Positions 53,169-61,833 of a stretch of DNA of 64,000 bases are shown here, piece after piece. This DNA is from Streptomyces atratus (GTDB taxonomy: Bacteria > Actinomycetota > Actinomycetes > Streptomycetales > Streptomycetaceae), in the NCBI RefSeq assembly GCF_900119365.1, contig NZ_FPJO01000018.1:1-64000 (forward strand), in the 5' to 3' direction. The position numbers and the translations under genes were made by a program. Every line of letters begins with the position of its first letter. Position 1 is the stretch's first letter. The notes beneath the pieces are model-generated. The model was not told where the DNA came from, did no database searches, and saw only the letters and a program-made list of their open reading frames with translations.

Positions 53169-54107
53169 TCACGTCCGGCGGCAACAACAGCCCGTGACAC
53201 CGCAGAGCCGCCCGGTGCGGTGCGGTGTGTCACGGACTTGGCACGGTGTCGTGTTGAGGGCCGCGGTCCTCAACGCGGCCGCGAGGCGGATGACGGGTTC
53301 GGCCGGCGGCTCGGGAATCCGGGCCAGGAGCAGGCGCCGGAGTTCCTGTGGCCCGCCGCGTACCGGCAGGATGCGTACGCCGGAGGGCGCGGCGGAGGCC
53401 ATCGCGGCAGTCACGGTGGTCAGGCCGCAGCCCGCGGCCACGAGATGCAATTTCGCCATCCAGTCGCGGGCAGTGTCCACGATCTCGGGTCGCTCGTCCA
53501 GCCCCGGCCACAATCCCATGAGCCGGTCCGCGCCGGAGGACGAGCCGGCGATCCACTGCTGTCCGCGCAGGTCGGCGATGTCGACGAAGTCGCCGCGGGC
53601 CAGCGGGTGGGTCGTGGGCACGGCCAGACGGAGCGCGTGTTCGGTGAGCGTCTGCAGTACGAGCGGGGGCGATTCGGTGTCCGGTGCTCGAAACGGCGGG
53701 GCGGATGCCAGCAGGGCGAGTTCGATGCTGCCCGCGCGCAGGGCGCGTGCCAGTGCCGGGGTGGTTCCTTCGCGGCTGATCACGTGGACGCCCGGGTCGC
53801 CGAGCATCCAGTGGTGGGCCCGCGGATCCTCGATGCCCAGCGCGTTGGGGCCGGTACGCAGGTAGCGGCCGTCCAGGTCACGCGGGACCCGGCCGGTCAC
53901 CTCCAGGCCGAACGCGGTGAGTTCCTCGGTGACCGGGGCGAAGGCCCCTTCCAGGAACGGGGATGTTTCCCCGCCTCCGGCTCCAGTGCTGCTGGTGGCG
54001 GCCTGCGCCGCGGTGGCGTAGTGGCCGAGACCGTAGCCTCCTACGACGCTCCCGGCCGCCGCGAGTGCCGCTCCCCGGAGGATCCGTCGGCGTGTGTGAC
54101 TGGTCAT
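53169..54107 (-). CDS. Chimera of carotenoid oxygenase head and LysR effector domain, 312 aa
   Basis: Residues 1-38 are a twin-arginine signal (MTSHTRRRILRGAALAAAGS). Residues 48-105 match the start of RPE65-type carotenoid oxygenases (SPFLEGAFAPVTEELTAFGL, PRDLDGRYLRTGPNALGIED, AHHWMLGDPG). From about 107 the sequence is the substrate-binding half of a LysR regulator (VISREGTTPALARALRAGSI, ELALLASAPPF, HALRLAVPTTHPLARGDFVD, AAGCGLTTVTA). The junction is in frame and lacks all iron-binding His of the oxygenase and the LysR HTH. It is best explained as a deletion joining two genes. Whether the fused product is made or secreted is unknown. Confidence 0.75.
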   Translation of the reverse strand: MTSHTRRRILRGAALAAAGSVVGGYGLGHYATAAQAATSSTGAGGGETSPFLEGAFAPVTEELTAFGLEVTGRVPRDLDGRYLRTGPNALGIEDPRAHHWMLGDPGVHVISREGTTPALARALRAGSIELALLASAPPFRAPDTESPPLVLQTLTEHALRLAVPTTHPLARGDFVDIADLRGQQWIAGSSSGADRLMGLWPGLDERPEIVDTARDWMAKLHLVAAGCGLTTVTAAMASAAPSGVRILPVRGGPQELRRLLLARIPEPPAEPVIRLAAALRTAALNTTPCQVRDTPHRTGRLCGVTGCCCRRT

Positions 54108-54282
54108 CGCTCTTCCCCGTCCGTGATCGGTGCCCGGCGGGTCCTCGCCGGTCCTGGGGAAGAGTCTGCTGCGCTGCCGACGGCGCGTCAGGTGGCCTGA
54201 GGCCCGTGTGCGGGGGTGGTGCTGGTGCCCCCCCGCACACGGTGGCGGGCCCCGAGAGGTGGGACTTCTAGGTTTCCGCGGC

Positions 54283-54723
54283 TCAGCCGATCGTGAGCCA
54301 CCTGGTCCAGGCGCCGGTGGTGTCGTTCGGTCCGGTGGCACCGTTCCGCGTGACGACGCGGAAGCTCACCTGACCGTCCTCCCTCATGTTGTAGTTGCAG
54401 TATCCGCCCGCTCCCGCGCCGCCGACCTGGTGGCACTCGTCGTTCGGACGGTCGTAGTTGTATCGGGCCTCCACGATCACTCGCAGGCCGTCGCTCCTGA
54501 GGTCCTCGGCCCAGATCTTGTCACCGTAGGACTCGAAGCAGCCCCGGCCGGTGAGGACTGTGCCGACGTAGAGAGTCGAGCAGGCGTCCTGGCCCGCCGG
54601 CGGAGTCACTGTCGGACTGGTGGATGCCACAGCGACCAGGCCCGCATCGGCGTGGGCGGGGCCTGCCGTCAGAGCGAGACCCACGAGGCCGGTGACAGTC
54701 ACTGCCGCAATTCGAAGCTTCAC
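54283..54723 (-). CDS. Small secreted protein, 146 aa
   Basis: MKLRIAAVTVTGLVGLALTA followed by GPAHADAG is a strong Sec signal with cleavage after AHA. The mature part has four cysteines (DACSTLY, GRGCFES, DECHQVG, GYCNYN), enough for two disulfides, and beta-like sequence (DLRSDGLRVIVEARYNYDRP, then EDGQVSFRVVTRNGAT). It resembles secreted actinobacterial small proteins of unknown function. GAGGAAG lies upstream of the ATG at 54723. Confidence 0.7.
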   Translation of the reverse strand: MKLRIAAVTVTGLVGLALTAGPAHADAGLVAVASTSPTVTPPAGQDACSTLYVGTVLTGRGCFESYGDKIWAEDLRSDGLRVIVEARYNYDRPNDECHQVGGAGAGGYCNYNMREDGQVSFRVVTRNGATGPNDTTGAWTRWLTIG

Positions 54724-55054
54724 GGTTCTTCCTCCAAGGTGAACTCATGCTGTGCAGCGTGTGCTGGTGCAGGGTAACCAGCGCGTTCGCTTGGCGAAGC
54801 GTAATTACCTCTGCACAGCGATGAATTGACGTTGACCCACACACTGCCCTCGACTCGCGGGAGTCGGATGCACCCGGAGGGAAGTCGCCCTCGTCACCCG
54901 CACAGCGACTCATGCTCCGGCTCCGGGCGTAGTTCCATTATCGCTGTGCGCCGAGGTTCCTGTCACCGTTCTCCGTAATGATCTTTGCGCCCGATATGCG
55001 CCGTAGGGTTTCCGGCAACGAGCTCAAGGAACTCACCTGACCCAGGAGTTGAGA
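54724..55054. other. Intergenic region between divergent genes
   Basis: About 330 nt, promoter region for the secreted protein and the DUF6624 gene. No gene seen. Confidence 0.4.
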
Positions 55055-55561
55055 ATGGCGCACGACGTTGCCGCGCTGGCCGTGGAACTCACGGACATGG
55101 CTGCCGCCGATCACCGGTCCTCGATCCGCGCGAACAGCGACGACCCGGCAGAGCAGTTGGCGTGGCGCAGGTTGACCGCACGGCACGGTGACCGACTCGG
55201 CGAGATCATGGATGAGTACGGATGGCCGACGGCAGATCTGGTCGGCGAGGAGGCCGCACGTGCGGCGTGGTTGATCGCCCAGCACGCCGACCGGCAGCTC
55301 GACATCCAGCGTCGCGCCCTCCGGCTGATGGAGCAGGCGGTGTCGGCAGGCTCGGCCGGCCAGCGCGAGCTGGCCTTTCTGCGCGACCGCACGCTGGTCA
55401 ACGAGGGCCGCAAGCAGGTCTACGGCACGCAGATCGCCGGCGTGAAGGACGGGACACCGCTTCCGTGGCCCTGCGAAGATCCCGAGCGTATGGACGAACT
55501 GCGTGCGGAGGTGGGCATCGAGCCCTTCGACGAGTACGTCGCCAAGTTCGCGATGGCCTGA
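55055..55561 (+). CDS. DUF6624-family protein, 168 aa
   Basis: All-helical protein with the family pattern DRLGEIMDEYGWPTADLVGE, EAARAAWLIAQHADRQLDIQ, RRALRLMEQAVSAGSAGQRE and LAFLRDRTLVNEGRKQVYGT, then PLPWPCEDPERMDELRAEVG. AGGAG lies six to nine bases upstream of the ATG at 55055. The function of this family is not known. It is common in Streptomyces and often near other short conserved genes. Confidence 0.75.
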   Translation: MAHDVAALAVELTDMAAADHRSSIRANSDDPAEQLAWRRLTARHGDRLGEIMDEYGWPTADLVGEEAARAAWLIAQHADRQLDIQRRALRLMEQAVSAGSAGQRELAFLRDRTLVNEGRKQVYGTQIAGVKDGTPLPWPCEDPERMDELRAEVGIEPFDEYVAKFAMA

Positions 55562-55722
55562 CGACCTGTCACGGGTGGTGGGGACGCGGGCCCGTGCCGA
55601 CGGCGGAGCGCGGTCAGCGGCTGTGCAAGGTCTCGATCGCCCTCGGTACGGAAGCGAGCGGTCTCGTCGAAGCCGTTCAGGGCCTGGATGTCGGAGCCGG
55701 GCACGCTGGGCCAGATGCTCAT
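55562..55722 (-). pseudogene. Truncated gene downstream of the DUF6221 gene
   Basis: The ATG at 55722 overlaps the stop of the DUF6221 gene (ATGA), a translational coupling. MSIWPSVPGSDIQALNGFDE followed by TARFRTEGDRDLAQPLTAL reads as a protein head for about 45 residues, then degrades where the DUF6624 gene ends on the other strand. It looks like an operon partner cut off by a deletion. Confidence 0.4.
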
Positions 55723-56123
55723 GGCCGCCATTCCTCGCGGTAGTCGGGGTGGTCGGCATAGGGCAGGGTCAGGTGACGGAAGACCTCCAGGAGGACCGTG
55801 CGTTCCACCCCGGCAGTGAGCTTGTTGGAGGAGTCCGGCAGCACCGCACTCGTCTCCGGCTCCTCGTACCGCTTGAGCAGTCCGCGCTTGGCCTCGACTT
55901 CACGCAGGGCGCGAGCGGGGTCCTGGTGGGCGATGTGGGCGGCGTGCTGGTCACTCACGCCGGCGTCGTACGTGACCACCATTCCGGCGTCGTCACTCAC
56001 CAGGCCGCTCCCTGAGCCGTGGTCCAGCCAGCGGAGCCCGTCAGCGTTTGCGCCCCCGGCAGCACGGGCCACGGACTCGTCCTCGTCGATCCTGTCGCGA
56101 AGGAACTGCATCAAGTCGTCCAT
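55719..56123 (-). CDS. DUF6221-family protein, 134 aa
   Basis: MDDLMQFLRDRIDEDESVAR with QHAAHIAHQDPARALREVEA, KRGLLKRYEE and LEVFRHLTLPYADHPDYREE ending in WRP is the full pattern of this Streptomyces family, including the characteristic C-terminus. Length is normal. Function unknown. Its stop overlaps the next start, so it led an operon whose second gene is now truncated. Confidence 0.8.
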   Translation of the reverse strand: MDDLMQFLRDRIDEDESVARAAGGANADGLRWLDHGSGSGLVSDDAGMVVTYDAGVSDQHAAHIAHQDPARALREVEAKRGLLKRYEEPETSAVLPDSSNKLTAGVERTVLLEVFRHLTLPYADHPDYREEWRP

Positions 56124-56268
56124 GGGGCCATCCTCTCGTGTCGGCAGAGCCGGGACGGGAGGATTGGTGAACCGGGGGTGGAGCCGGATCTGTGACGAGC
56201 GGCAGACGTCCGCGGGCATCGACGTCAGCAAGTGGCGCCGCCGGCGGACTTCGACCCGAAGCGGTCAG

Positions 56269-57072
56269 TCAGACCGGGAACAGCATCGCGACCGTCACCT
56301 TGAAGAGCAGTCCGATGTAGGCCCAGGCGTGGATGCGGTCGGGAATCCTCTGCGGGCATCGCCGCAGTACCGCGATCACCGGCAGGGCCCCCAGGAGCAG
56401 CGCCGCGGCGGCGCGGAGGTCGATGAGGCCCACCAGCCGCACCTGCGCCTGCGTGGCGGCGGGGACCGCTGCCACGCACAGGGACACCGCGGTGGCCGGC
56501 AGTGCGATGGCGAGGGTGAGGGGGTTGGCCAGTGCGGTAGCCGCACTCATCGTGTGCCCGGCCCGTCGCATCGCGGGGACGGTCATGACGCTGCCGCCCA
56601 CGCCCAGGAAGGCGGCGACCGCGCCGATCGGTGCGCCAAGGGCGGACGGCAGCGGACGCGGGGCATCCGATGCCGTTCCGGCGTGGGTGCTCGGGCGGAG
56701 GAAGCCGGGGCGCAGGAGCAGGTCGGCGATGGTGAGCGCGACGTACGCAACAAATGCCCAGTGGGCCAGAGCAGCCGGAGCGAGGCGCGTGGCGAGCGCA
56801 CCGGCCGAGGCACCGGTCGCCAGAAGCAGGAGCAGCATGCCGCTGCCGCGGAGCGAGAGGAGTACCCGCCGCGGTGTGACGGCCGTCGCGAACCCCGCGT
56901 TCACCACCATCACCAGGGCCGAGGTGGCCGTCGCCACCCGCATCACGTCTGCGCCGAGTGCGGCGTCCGCCCAAACCACGACCGGTACCGCGACGAACCC
57001 TCCGCCGAAACCGAACAACACAGTCGTCACTCCGGTGAGGAGCCCGACCCCGATCAGCATCACGAAGTCCAT
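56269..57072 (-). CDS. TauE/SafE (TSUP) family membrane transporter, 267 aa
   Basis: Eight predicted helices in two repeats: FVMLIGVGLLTGVTTVLFGF with GGGFVAVPVVV (repeat motif 1), SLRGSGMLLLLLATGASAGA, LAHWAFVAYVALTIADLLLR, then PIGAVAAFLGVGGSVMTVPA (repeat motif 2), ALANPLTLAIALPATAVSLC and the end AWAYIGLLFKVTVAMLFPV. The family exports sulfite and other small anions. The gene is divergent from an AraC regulator that starts 87 nt away, a typical regulator/transporter pair. The ATG at 57072 is preferred; a GTG at 57081 would add three residues. Confidence 0.88.
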   Translation of the reverse strand: MDFVMLIGVGLLTGVTTVLFGFGGGFVAVPVVVWADAALGADVMRVATATSALVMVVNAGFATAVTPRRVLLSLRGSGMLLLLLATGASAGALATRLAPAALAHWAFVAYVALTIADLLLRPGFLRPSTHAGTASDAPRPLPSALGAPIGAVAAFLGVGGSVMTVPAMRRAGHTMSAATALANPLTLAIALPATAVSLCVAAVPAATQAQVRLVGLIDLRAAAALLLGALPVIAVLRRCPQRIPDRIHAWAYIGLLFKVTVAMLFPV

Positions 57073-57158
57073 GGCTCCCACCCCATCAGCCGCGGCGGCC
57101 TACTCGCATGCGATGGTCAGCACACTTCTTTCGTGTGTCGGCCACTAGTGTGGACGGG

Positions 57159-57941
57159 GTGAAGAACGTCCCGCTGGCCGATGTCGACCACGTCGACCGA
57201 GCCGTCCTGCCGATCGGCACCGACTACCCGCCCGGCCACGTACTGGACTGGCACGAACACCGGCGCGCCCAGTTCCTCTACGGTGCCACCGGAGTCATGG
57301 TCGTCGACACCGCCGAGGGGACCTGGACCGTTCCGCCCGAGCGCGCCGTGCTGATCCCGCCCGCTACGCGGCACCGGGTCCGCATGCTCGGGGTGAGCAC
57401 CCGGAGCCTGTACATCGAGCCGCATGCCGTCCCCTGGTGGCCCGCCACCTGCACGGTCGTCGACGTGCCGCCACTGCTTCGCGAGCTGCTCCTGGCCGCT
57501 GTCGAGTTCAAGGTCGACTACAGCCTGTCCGGGCGTGAGGGCGGCATCGCCGCACTCCTCCCGCACGAGATCGCCGAGCGCGCCCCGCTCCCGTTCCACG
57601 TGGGGATTCCCGCCTCCGCCGATCTCGCGAAGCTCTGCCGGGAGTACCTGGCGGCCCCGGACGCCGACGCCACCAACGCCACGTGGGCCGCCAGGACGGC
57701 GATGAGTGAACGGGCCTTCACCCGGCGTTTCCGCGCCGAGACCGGCGACAGCCCGGCCGTCTGGCGGGGGCGCGCCCGTCTGCTCGCGGCCGTCCCACTG
57801 CTGCGCACCGGGTCGGTCAGCGAGGTCGGTGGCCGTATCGGTTACGCCTCTCCCGCGGCGTTCACCGCCGCCTTCACCCGTGCCTTCGGGATGCCCCCGT
57901 CCCGCTTCTCCGCGAGCCGCCAGGGCGGCGGTCGGCGCTGA
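57159..57941 (+). CDS. AraC-family transcriptional regulator, 260 aa
   Basis: A cupin ligand domain (LDWHEHRRAQFLYGATGVMV, RAVLIPPATRHRVRMLGVST, SLYIEPHAVPWWPATCTVVD) is followed by the double HTH (NATWAARTAMSERAFTRRFR, then ETGDSPAVWRGRARLLAAVP, VSEVGGRIGYASPAAFTAAF and TRAFGMPPSRF). Both HTHs are complete. The GTG at 57159 matches the natural N-terminus. It is divergent from the TSUP transporter and is its likely regulator. Confidence 0.88.
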   Translation: MKNVPLADVDHVDRAVLPIGTDYPPGHVLDWHEHRRAQFLYGATGVMVVDTAEGTWTVPPERAVLIPPATRHRVRMLGVSTRSLYIEPHAVPWWPATCTVVDVPPLLRELLLAAVEFKVDYSLSGREGGIAALLPHEIAERAPLPFHVGIPASADLAKLCREYLAAPDADATNATWAARTAMSERAFTRRFRAETGDSPAVWRGRARLLAAVPLLRTGSVSEVGGRIGYASPAAFTAAFTRAFGMPPSRFSASRQGGGRR

Positions 57942-57949
57942 CTGCCCCG

Positions 57950-58255
57950 GGACGCGCGCTGCGACGACGCGATCAGGGCACTGTTGCTGCTCATGCCGCG
58001 CGTGGTCGGGCGCGCGAAGCGGATCCCGGTGCCGGATCGCTCGCACTGGCGCCACGGCACCTGTCGCTGCTGTCCTGTCTGCTCTTCGACGGGCCGATGA
58101 CCGTCAACGAACTGGCCACGCGCCTGGAGGTCGCGCCGACCACGGTCAGCCTCATGGTCGCCCGAGCAGCAGGCGATGTTCGTGCAGACCTTGCGGACGT
58201 ACGAAGCCGCCATGGCCGAAGCGGAGACGGGGGGCAGAGGCAGGCGTGGACGGCT
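57950..58255 (+). pseudogene. MarR-family regulator with internal deletion
   Basis: DDAIRALLLLMPRVVGRAKR leads, after a frame change near 58038, into LALAPRHLSLLSCLLFDGPM and TVNELATRLEVAPTTVSLMV, the recognition helix. It jumps straight to EQQAMFVQTLRTYEAAMAEA, the C-terminal dimerisation helix. The wing (about 40 residues) is missing and at least one frameshift is needed, so no functional regulator is made. Confidence 0.65.
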
Positions 58256-58383
58256 GAGCTGCTGAGCGGCTGATGGGGCGCAGCGACGGATGCGCCGGGG
58301 CGTCTCCGGCGGTTGGGTGGACCCGGACGCCGCGAGCGGTTCACCCGGGCTCGTCCACGGGTGCAAAAAATGTCGGACGGCGA

Positions 58384-58410
58384 TGTCGAGAACCCGTGGC
58401 CGGCTGCGTC
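58384..58410 (+). promoter_or_regulatory. Candidate ECF42 promoter before the YCII gene
   Basis: TGTCGA at 58384-58389 and CGTC at 58407-58410, 17 nt apart, agree with the -35 (TGTCGA) and -10 (CGT/AC-like) elements I recall for ECF42 sigma factors. The site lies about 50 nt before the YCII start, which fits an autoregulated YCII-sigma operon. Confidence 0.5.
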
Positions 58411-58462
58411 CCTGCTATGAACGCGACCACAATGGGTCGCACCAGCACCGAGGAGAAACACG

Positions 58463-58870
58463 ATGGCCAAGTACTTGCTGCTCAAGCACTATCGCGGCGC
58501 CCCGGCCCCGGTGAACGACGTGTGCATGGACCAGTGGACGCCGGAGGAGATCTCGGCCCACGTCCAGTACATGCAGGACTTCGCGGACCGGCTCGAGAAG
58601 ACCGGTGAGTTCGTAGACGGTCAGGCGCTCGCTCCCGAGGGGACGTGGGTCCGGTACGACGGCGAGGGGCGCCCGCCGGTCACCGACGGCCCGTTCGCCG
58701 AGACCAAGGACCTGATCGCCGGCTGGATGGTGATCGATGTGGACAGTTACGAGCGCGCCGTCGAGCTGGCCGGGGAGCTCTCGGCCGCCCCCGGGGCGGG
58801 CGGGAAGCCGATCCACGAGTGGCTTGAGGTGCGCCCGTTCCTGGGCGCGTCGGCCACCATCACGGAGTGA
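58463..58870 (+). CDS. YCII (DGPF-domain) protein, 135 aa
   Basis: MAKYLLLKHYRGAPAPVNDV opens a ferredoxin-like YCII domain with the DGPF signature in PPVTDGPFAETKDLIAGWMV. GGAGAAACACG lies just upstream. Its stop overlaps the GTG of the ECF42 sigma factor (58867-58870), and such pairing is the defining genome context of ECF42. These DGPF proteins are the main known targets of the sigma factor. Their biochemical activity is unknown. Confidence 0.9.
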   Translation: MAKYLLLKHYRGAPAPVNDVCMDQWTPEEISAHVQYMQDFADRLEKTGEFVDGQALAPEGTWVRYDGEGRPPVTDGPFAETKDLIAGWMVIDVDSYERAVELAGELSAAPGAGGKPIHEWLEVRPFLGASATITE

Positions 58871-60054
58871 CCCCGGAAGTGGACGAGAATCTGCTCCGGA
58901 GCCTCACTCCGAGCGTGCTCGGAATCCTCGTCCGCCGCGGAGCCGACTTCGCGGCGGCCGAGGACGCCGTGCAGGACGCGCTGGTCGAGGCGGTCCGCGT
59001 CTGGCCGTCCGGCCCTTCTCCCGGCTCTTCGGGCAGGGAAGACCCCATCCGGGACCCGAAGGGCTGGCTGGTCACCGTGGCCTGGCGCCGGTTCCTGGAC
59101 GCGACCCGGGCGGACGCGGCCCGCCGCCGGCGTGAGGACCTCGTCGACGAGGAACCGGCTCCGGGGCCCGCGCCCGCGGTGGACGACACGCTCCAGCTCT
59201 ACTTCCTGTGCGCCCATCCGTCGCTGACGCCGTCTTCCGCGGTCGCGCTCACGCTGCGCGCCGTCGGCGGGCTCACCACTCGCCAGATCGCCCAGGCCTA
59301 CCTGGTGCCCGAGACAACCATGGCGCAGCGCATCAGCCGGGCCAAGCGCACCGTCTCCGGTGTGCGGTTCGACCAGCCCGGCGATGTAGCCACCGTGCTG
59401 CGCGTCCTCTACCTGGTCTTCAACGAGGGCTACTCCGGCGACATCGACCTCGCCGCCGAGGCCATCCGGCTCACCCGGCAGCTCGCGGCCGCGATCGACC
59501 ACCCCGAGGTGGCGGGGCTGCTCGCCCTCATGCTGCTCCACCACGCCCGGCGCGCCGCCCGGACCGCGCCCGACGGCAGCCTGGTGCCGCTCGCCGATCA
59601 GGACCGCGGCCGGTGGGACACCGGGTCGATCGCCGAGGGCGTCGGGATCCTTCGGGCGGCCCTCGCTCGCGACCGGCTCGGCGAGTTCCAGGCCCAGGCC
59701 GCCATCGGGGCGCTGCACGCCGACGCGCCCATCCCAGAGGAGACCGACTGGGTGCAGATCGTCGAGTGGTACGACGAGCTCGCGCGCCTGACCGACAGCC
59801 CGGTCGTCCGACTCAACCGCGCGGTGGCCGTCGGCGAGGCCGACGGACCTCGTGCCGGTCTGGCGGCGCTCGCGTCCCTGGACGACTCGCTGCCCCGCTA
59901 CGCCGCGGTGGCTGCGTACCTCCACGAGCGCGACGGCGACCTGACGACGGCGGCACGGCTGTACGCCGAGGCGGCCCTGAAGGCAACCAACCTCGCCGAG
60001 CGCGACCATCTGACGCGCCAGGCCGCCCGGCTCAATACCCGGGGGCGTAGCTGA
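58867..60054 (+). CDS. ECF42 RNA polymerase sigma factor with TPR extension, 395 aa
   Basis: Sigma region 2 is VLGILVRRGADFAAAEDAVQ, then DPKGWLVTVAWRRFLDATRA. Region 4 is YFLCAHPSLTPSSAVALTLR, then AVGGLTTRQIAQAYLVPETT with MAQRISRAKRTV. The long C-terminal extension (LVFNEGYSGDIDLAAEAIRL, IEEWY-like VQIVEWYDELARLTDSPVVR, LNRAVAVGEADGPRAGLAAL) is the TPR-containing DUF6596 domain of ECF42, which replaces an anti-sigma factor. The GTG start overlaps the YCII stop codon. ECF42 is known from Streptomyces, where the extension is needed for activity. Confidence 0.92.
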   Translation: MTPEVDENLLRSLTPSVLGILVRRGADFAAAEDAVQDALVEAVRVWPSGPSPGSSGREDPIRDPKGWLVTVAWRRFLDATRADAARRRREDLVDEEPAPGPAPAVDDTLQLYFLCAHPSLTPSSAVALTLRAVGGLTTRQIAQAYLVPETTMAQRISRAKRTVSGVRFDQPGDVATVLRVLYLVFNEGYSGDIDLAAEAIRLTRQLAAAIDHPEVAGLLALMLLHHARRAARTAPDGSLVPLADQDRGRWDTGSIAEGVGILRAALARDRLGEFQAQAAIGALHADAPIPEETDWVQIVEWYDELARLTDSPVVRLNRAVAVGEADGPRAGLAALASLDDSLPRYAAVAAYLHERDGDLTTAARLYAEAALKATNLAERDHLTRQAARLNTRGRS

Positions 60055-60124
60055 TGGTTCACGCTCGGAATTCGCCGCGATACTCGGCGTGGCCCATGGC
60101 GAATTCGTCCGCGTCGTCCCGGGC

Positions 60125-60676
60125 TCACAGGCTCAGCACGACGGCGGCGCCGATGCCACCCGCGAACAGCGCGAAAGCGGCTTCCGGCCAGCCGCCCCTC
60201 CCCCAGCGGAACGGTCTGTCGAGGGCGAACCGGCCGGGACCGATGGCAGCGACGGCCAGCGCCACGACCGCGATGCACACGTTGTATTCGGCGCCGCCTT
60301 GCGTCGCCCACAGGCCATGTGCGGCGGTGACGGTCGCCATGGCATTGATCATCACGCCGATCAGGGCGGCCGATGCCAGTGGGGTGAACAGCCCGAGAGC
60401 CAGGCCCAGGCCGCCGAGGAATTCCGAGCCACCGCCGATGGCGGCATAGACCGCTCCCGGTCGGTAGCCCAGAGCGGCGAAACCCTTGCCCGTTGCGTCA
60501 AGACCTTCACCACCGAGCATTCCGAAGAGCTTCTGGGATCCGTGCCCGGCCATGAGGAGGCCGAAGGCGATCCTGACAAGGAGCAGACCGCAGTCGCCGG
60601 CGGAGATCACAGGCTTCGCCGAAGTCCGGACCGCCGACCGGGGCGGGGCACGCAACTTCTCATCGATGAACTTCAT
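60125..60676 (-). CDS. DoxX-family membrane protein, 183 aa
   Basis: After a basic leader (MKFIDEKLRAPPRSAVRTSA) comes LLLVRIAFGLLMAGHGSQKL with GHGSQKLFG, the DoxX signature, then AAIGGGSEFLGGLGLALGLF, ALIGVMINAMATVTAAHGLW and ALFAGGIGAAVVLSL, four helices. DoxX proteins take part in membrane redox and thiol stress responses in actinobacteria. It converges with the ECF42 operon, whose regulon often includes DoxX-like genes. The ATG at 60676 is preferred; one at 60694 adds six residues. Confidence 0.85.
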   Translation of the reverse strand: MKFIDEKLRAPPRSAVRTSAKPVISAGDCGLLLVRIAFGLLMAGHGSQKLFGMLGGEGLDATGKGFAALGYRPGAVYAAIGGGSEFLGGLGLALGLFTPLASAALIGVMINAMATVTAAHGLWATQGGAEYNVCIAVVALAVAAIGPGRFALDRPFRWGRGGWPEAAFALFAGGIGAAVVLSL

Positions 60677-60983
60677 TGGAGGCTCCCTCTCCATGGGGCT
60701 GCCGCCCCCTCCGTCGAGCCGCCGTTCGCTTTCGCATCGAAATGCGCTGTGCTGGATCTTCCTTCCATCGTTACCCCTCCCCCGGCCGGGATCGACCCTG
60801 GAACGGTGGAGTGCGCGCGGTATCAGCAGGTGTGAGGAGGCGTGACCACCCTGGTACGGACCCGATGACGACAGCCTCGGGCCCTGAGGCTGCAGCCTGC
60901 TGTCAACAGCAGGCCGAAGCCCACGGGTCACCGCCGGCCCCGGACTTGACCGGCGTGTTGTCCAGGTCCGGAAGTGCCCGGCG
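60677..60983. other. Intergenic region
   Basis: About 300 nt. It contains the promoter of the DoxX gene. Nothing else recognised. Confidence 0.35.
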
Positions 60984-61660
60984 TCAGCTGCAGTTCACAA
61001 AGACCGCGTCTGCCGCGTGGTGCGCGTCCGTGGAACCGGGCGAGTTCCGGTCCCGCGGTCGTGCAGCACGACGGCCGGCCTCCCGCCACTGATCCTGACG
61101 TTCGGGGCCTCCACCCACTGCCCGTGGTGGGCGACCTGGTCGATCGTGAAGCTCGCCAGCTGCCCCCAGGAGGAACTGCTGCCGGCGTGGACGGTGTAGT
61201 AGGACGGCGCGCCGCCCACGTGCCGGATGTCGCCGGAGTCGGGGATGTGCACACTGATACGGGGCAGGAGCCCGAGGTGACGGCGCCGGTGCTGAAGGAC
61301 CAGGTCGCGTAGTTGCCCGCGTCGCTGCCGTCCCCGGACATCGGGATCGAGCGGAAACGTCCGTTGCAGCCGTTGGACGAGTAGCCGCCGGTCGCGGTCG
61401 TCCACAGGTCATCGTCGTCGTTGGCAACCTTGGACGAGCGGTGCTCGCTGTAGGAGACTCCGGAGCCCGAGCAGTGCGGGCCCGCGTAGGCGGAGACCTG
61501 CTGGCCCCTGACGATCGCGGTCCCGTACGCCGTGACTTCGTTCCCGCTGCCGGCCGACGGCCTGTCGCAGTGGCTGCTGCGGGTCACTCCGGCCACCGGC
61601 TTCGCCGTCCAGCAGACCCTGATCGAGTATCCGCAGGTCGTCGCCCACCACGCGCCCTCC
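60984..61660 (-). pseudogene. Secreted-type beta-rich protein, frameshifted
   Basis: Pieces in three frames make one protein: AEGAWWATTCGYSIRVCWTA, then SGNEVTAYGTAIVRGQQVSA and DLWTTATGGYSSNGCNGRFR. A shift near 61265 gives SYYTVHAGSSSSWGQLASFT and DQVAHHGQWVEAPNVRISGG. A shift near 61050 gives DRNSPGSTDAHHAADAVFVN with CS at the end. Tyr-Trp-Gly-rich beta sequence with FxxHHGQWV suggests a golvesin-like carbohydrate-binding domain. The signal peptide end is missing. Two frameshifts make it a pseudogene. Confidence 0.5.
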
Positions 61661-61833
61661 GCCGGCTACTTCCCCTTCCGTAGTGGGTCGGGATCGCGGT
61701 GCTGTGTGCGTACACGGCGACGCTTCTCGGACTTGCTCCGAGCCGCCTGCCGCGAGGCGGACGGCGGACCGGGCAGCCGGTACGCCGGAGCTGACCCATG
61801 ACAGCGCGGGAGCCCGCGAGTTCCCGCGCCCGA
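61661..61833. other. Short intergenic stretch
   Basis: About 170 nt between the broken secreted protein and the flavoprotein gene's end. No feature seen. Confidence 0.3.
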
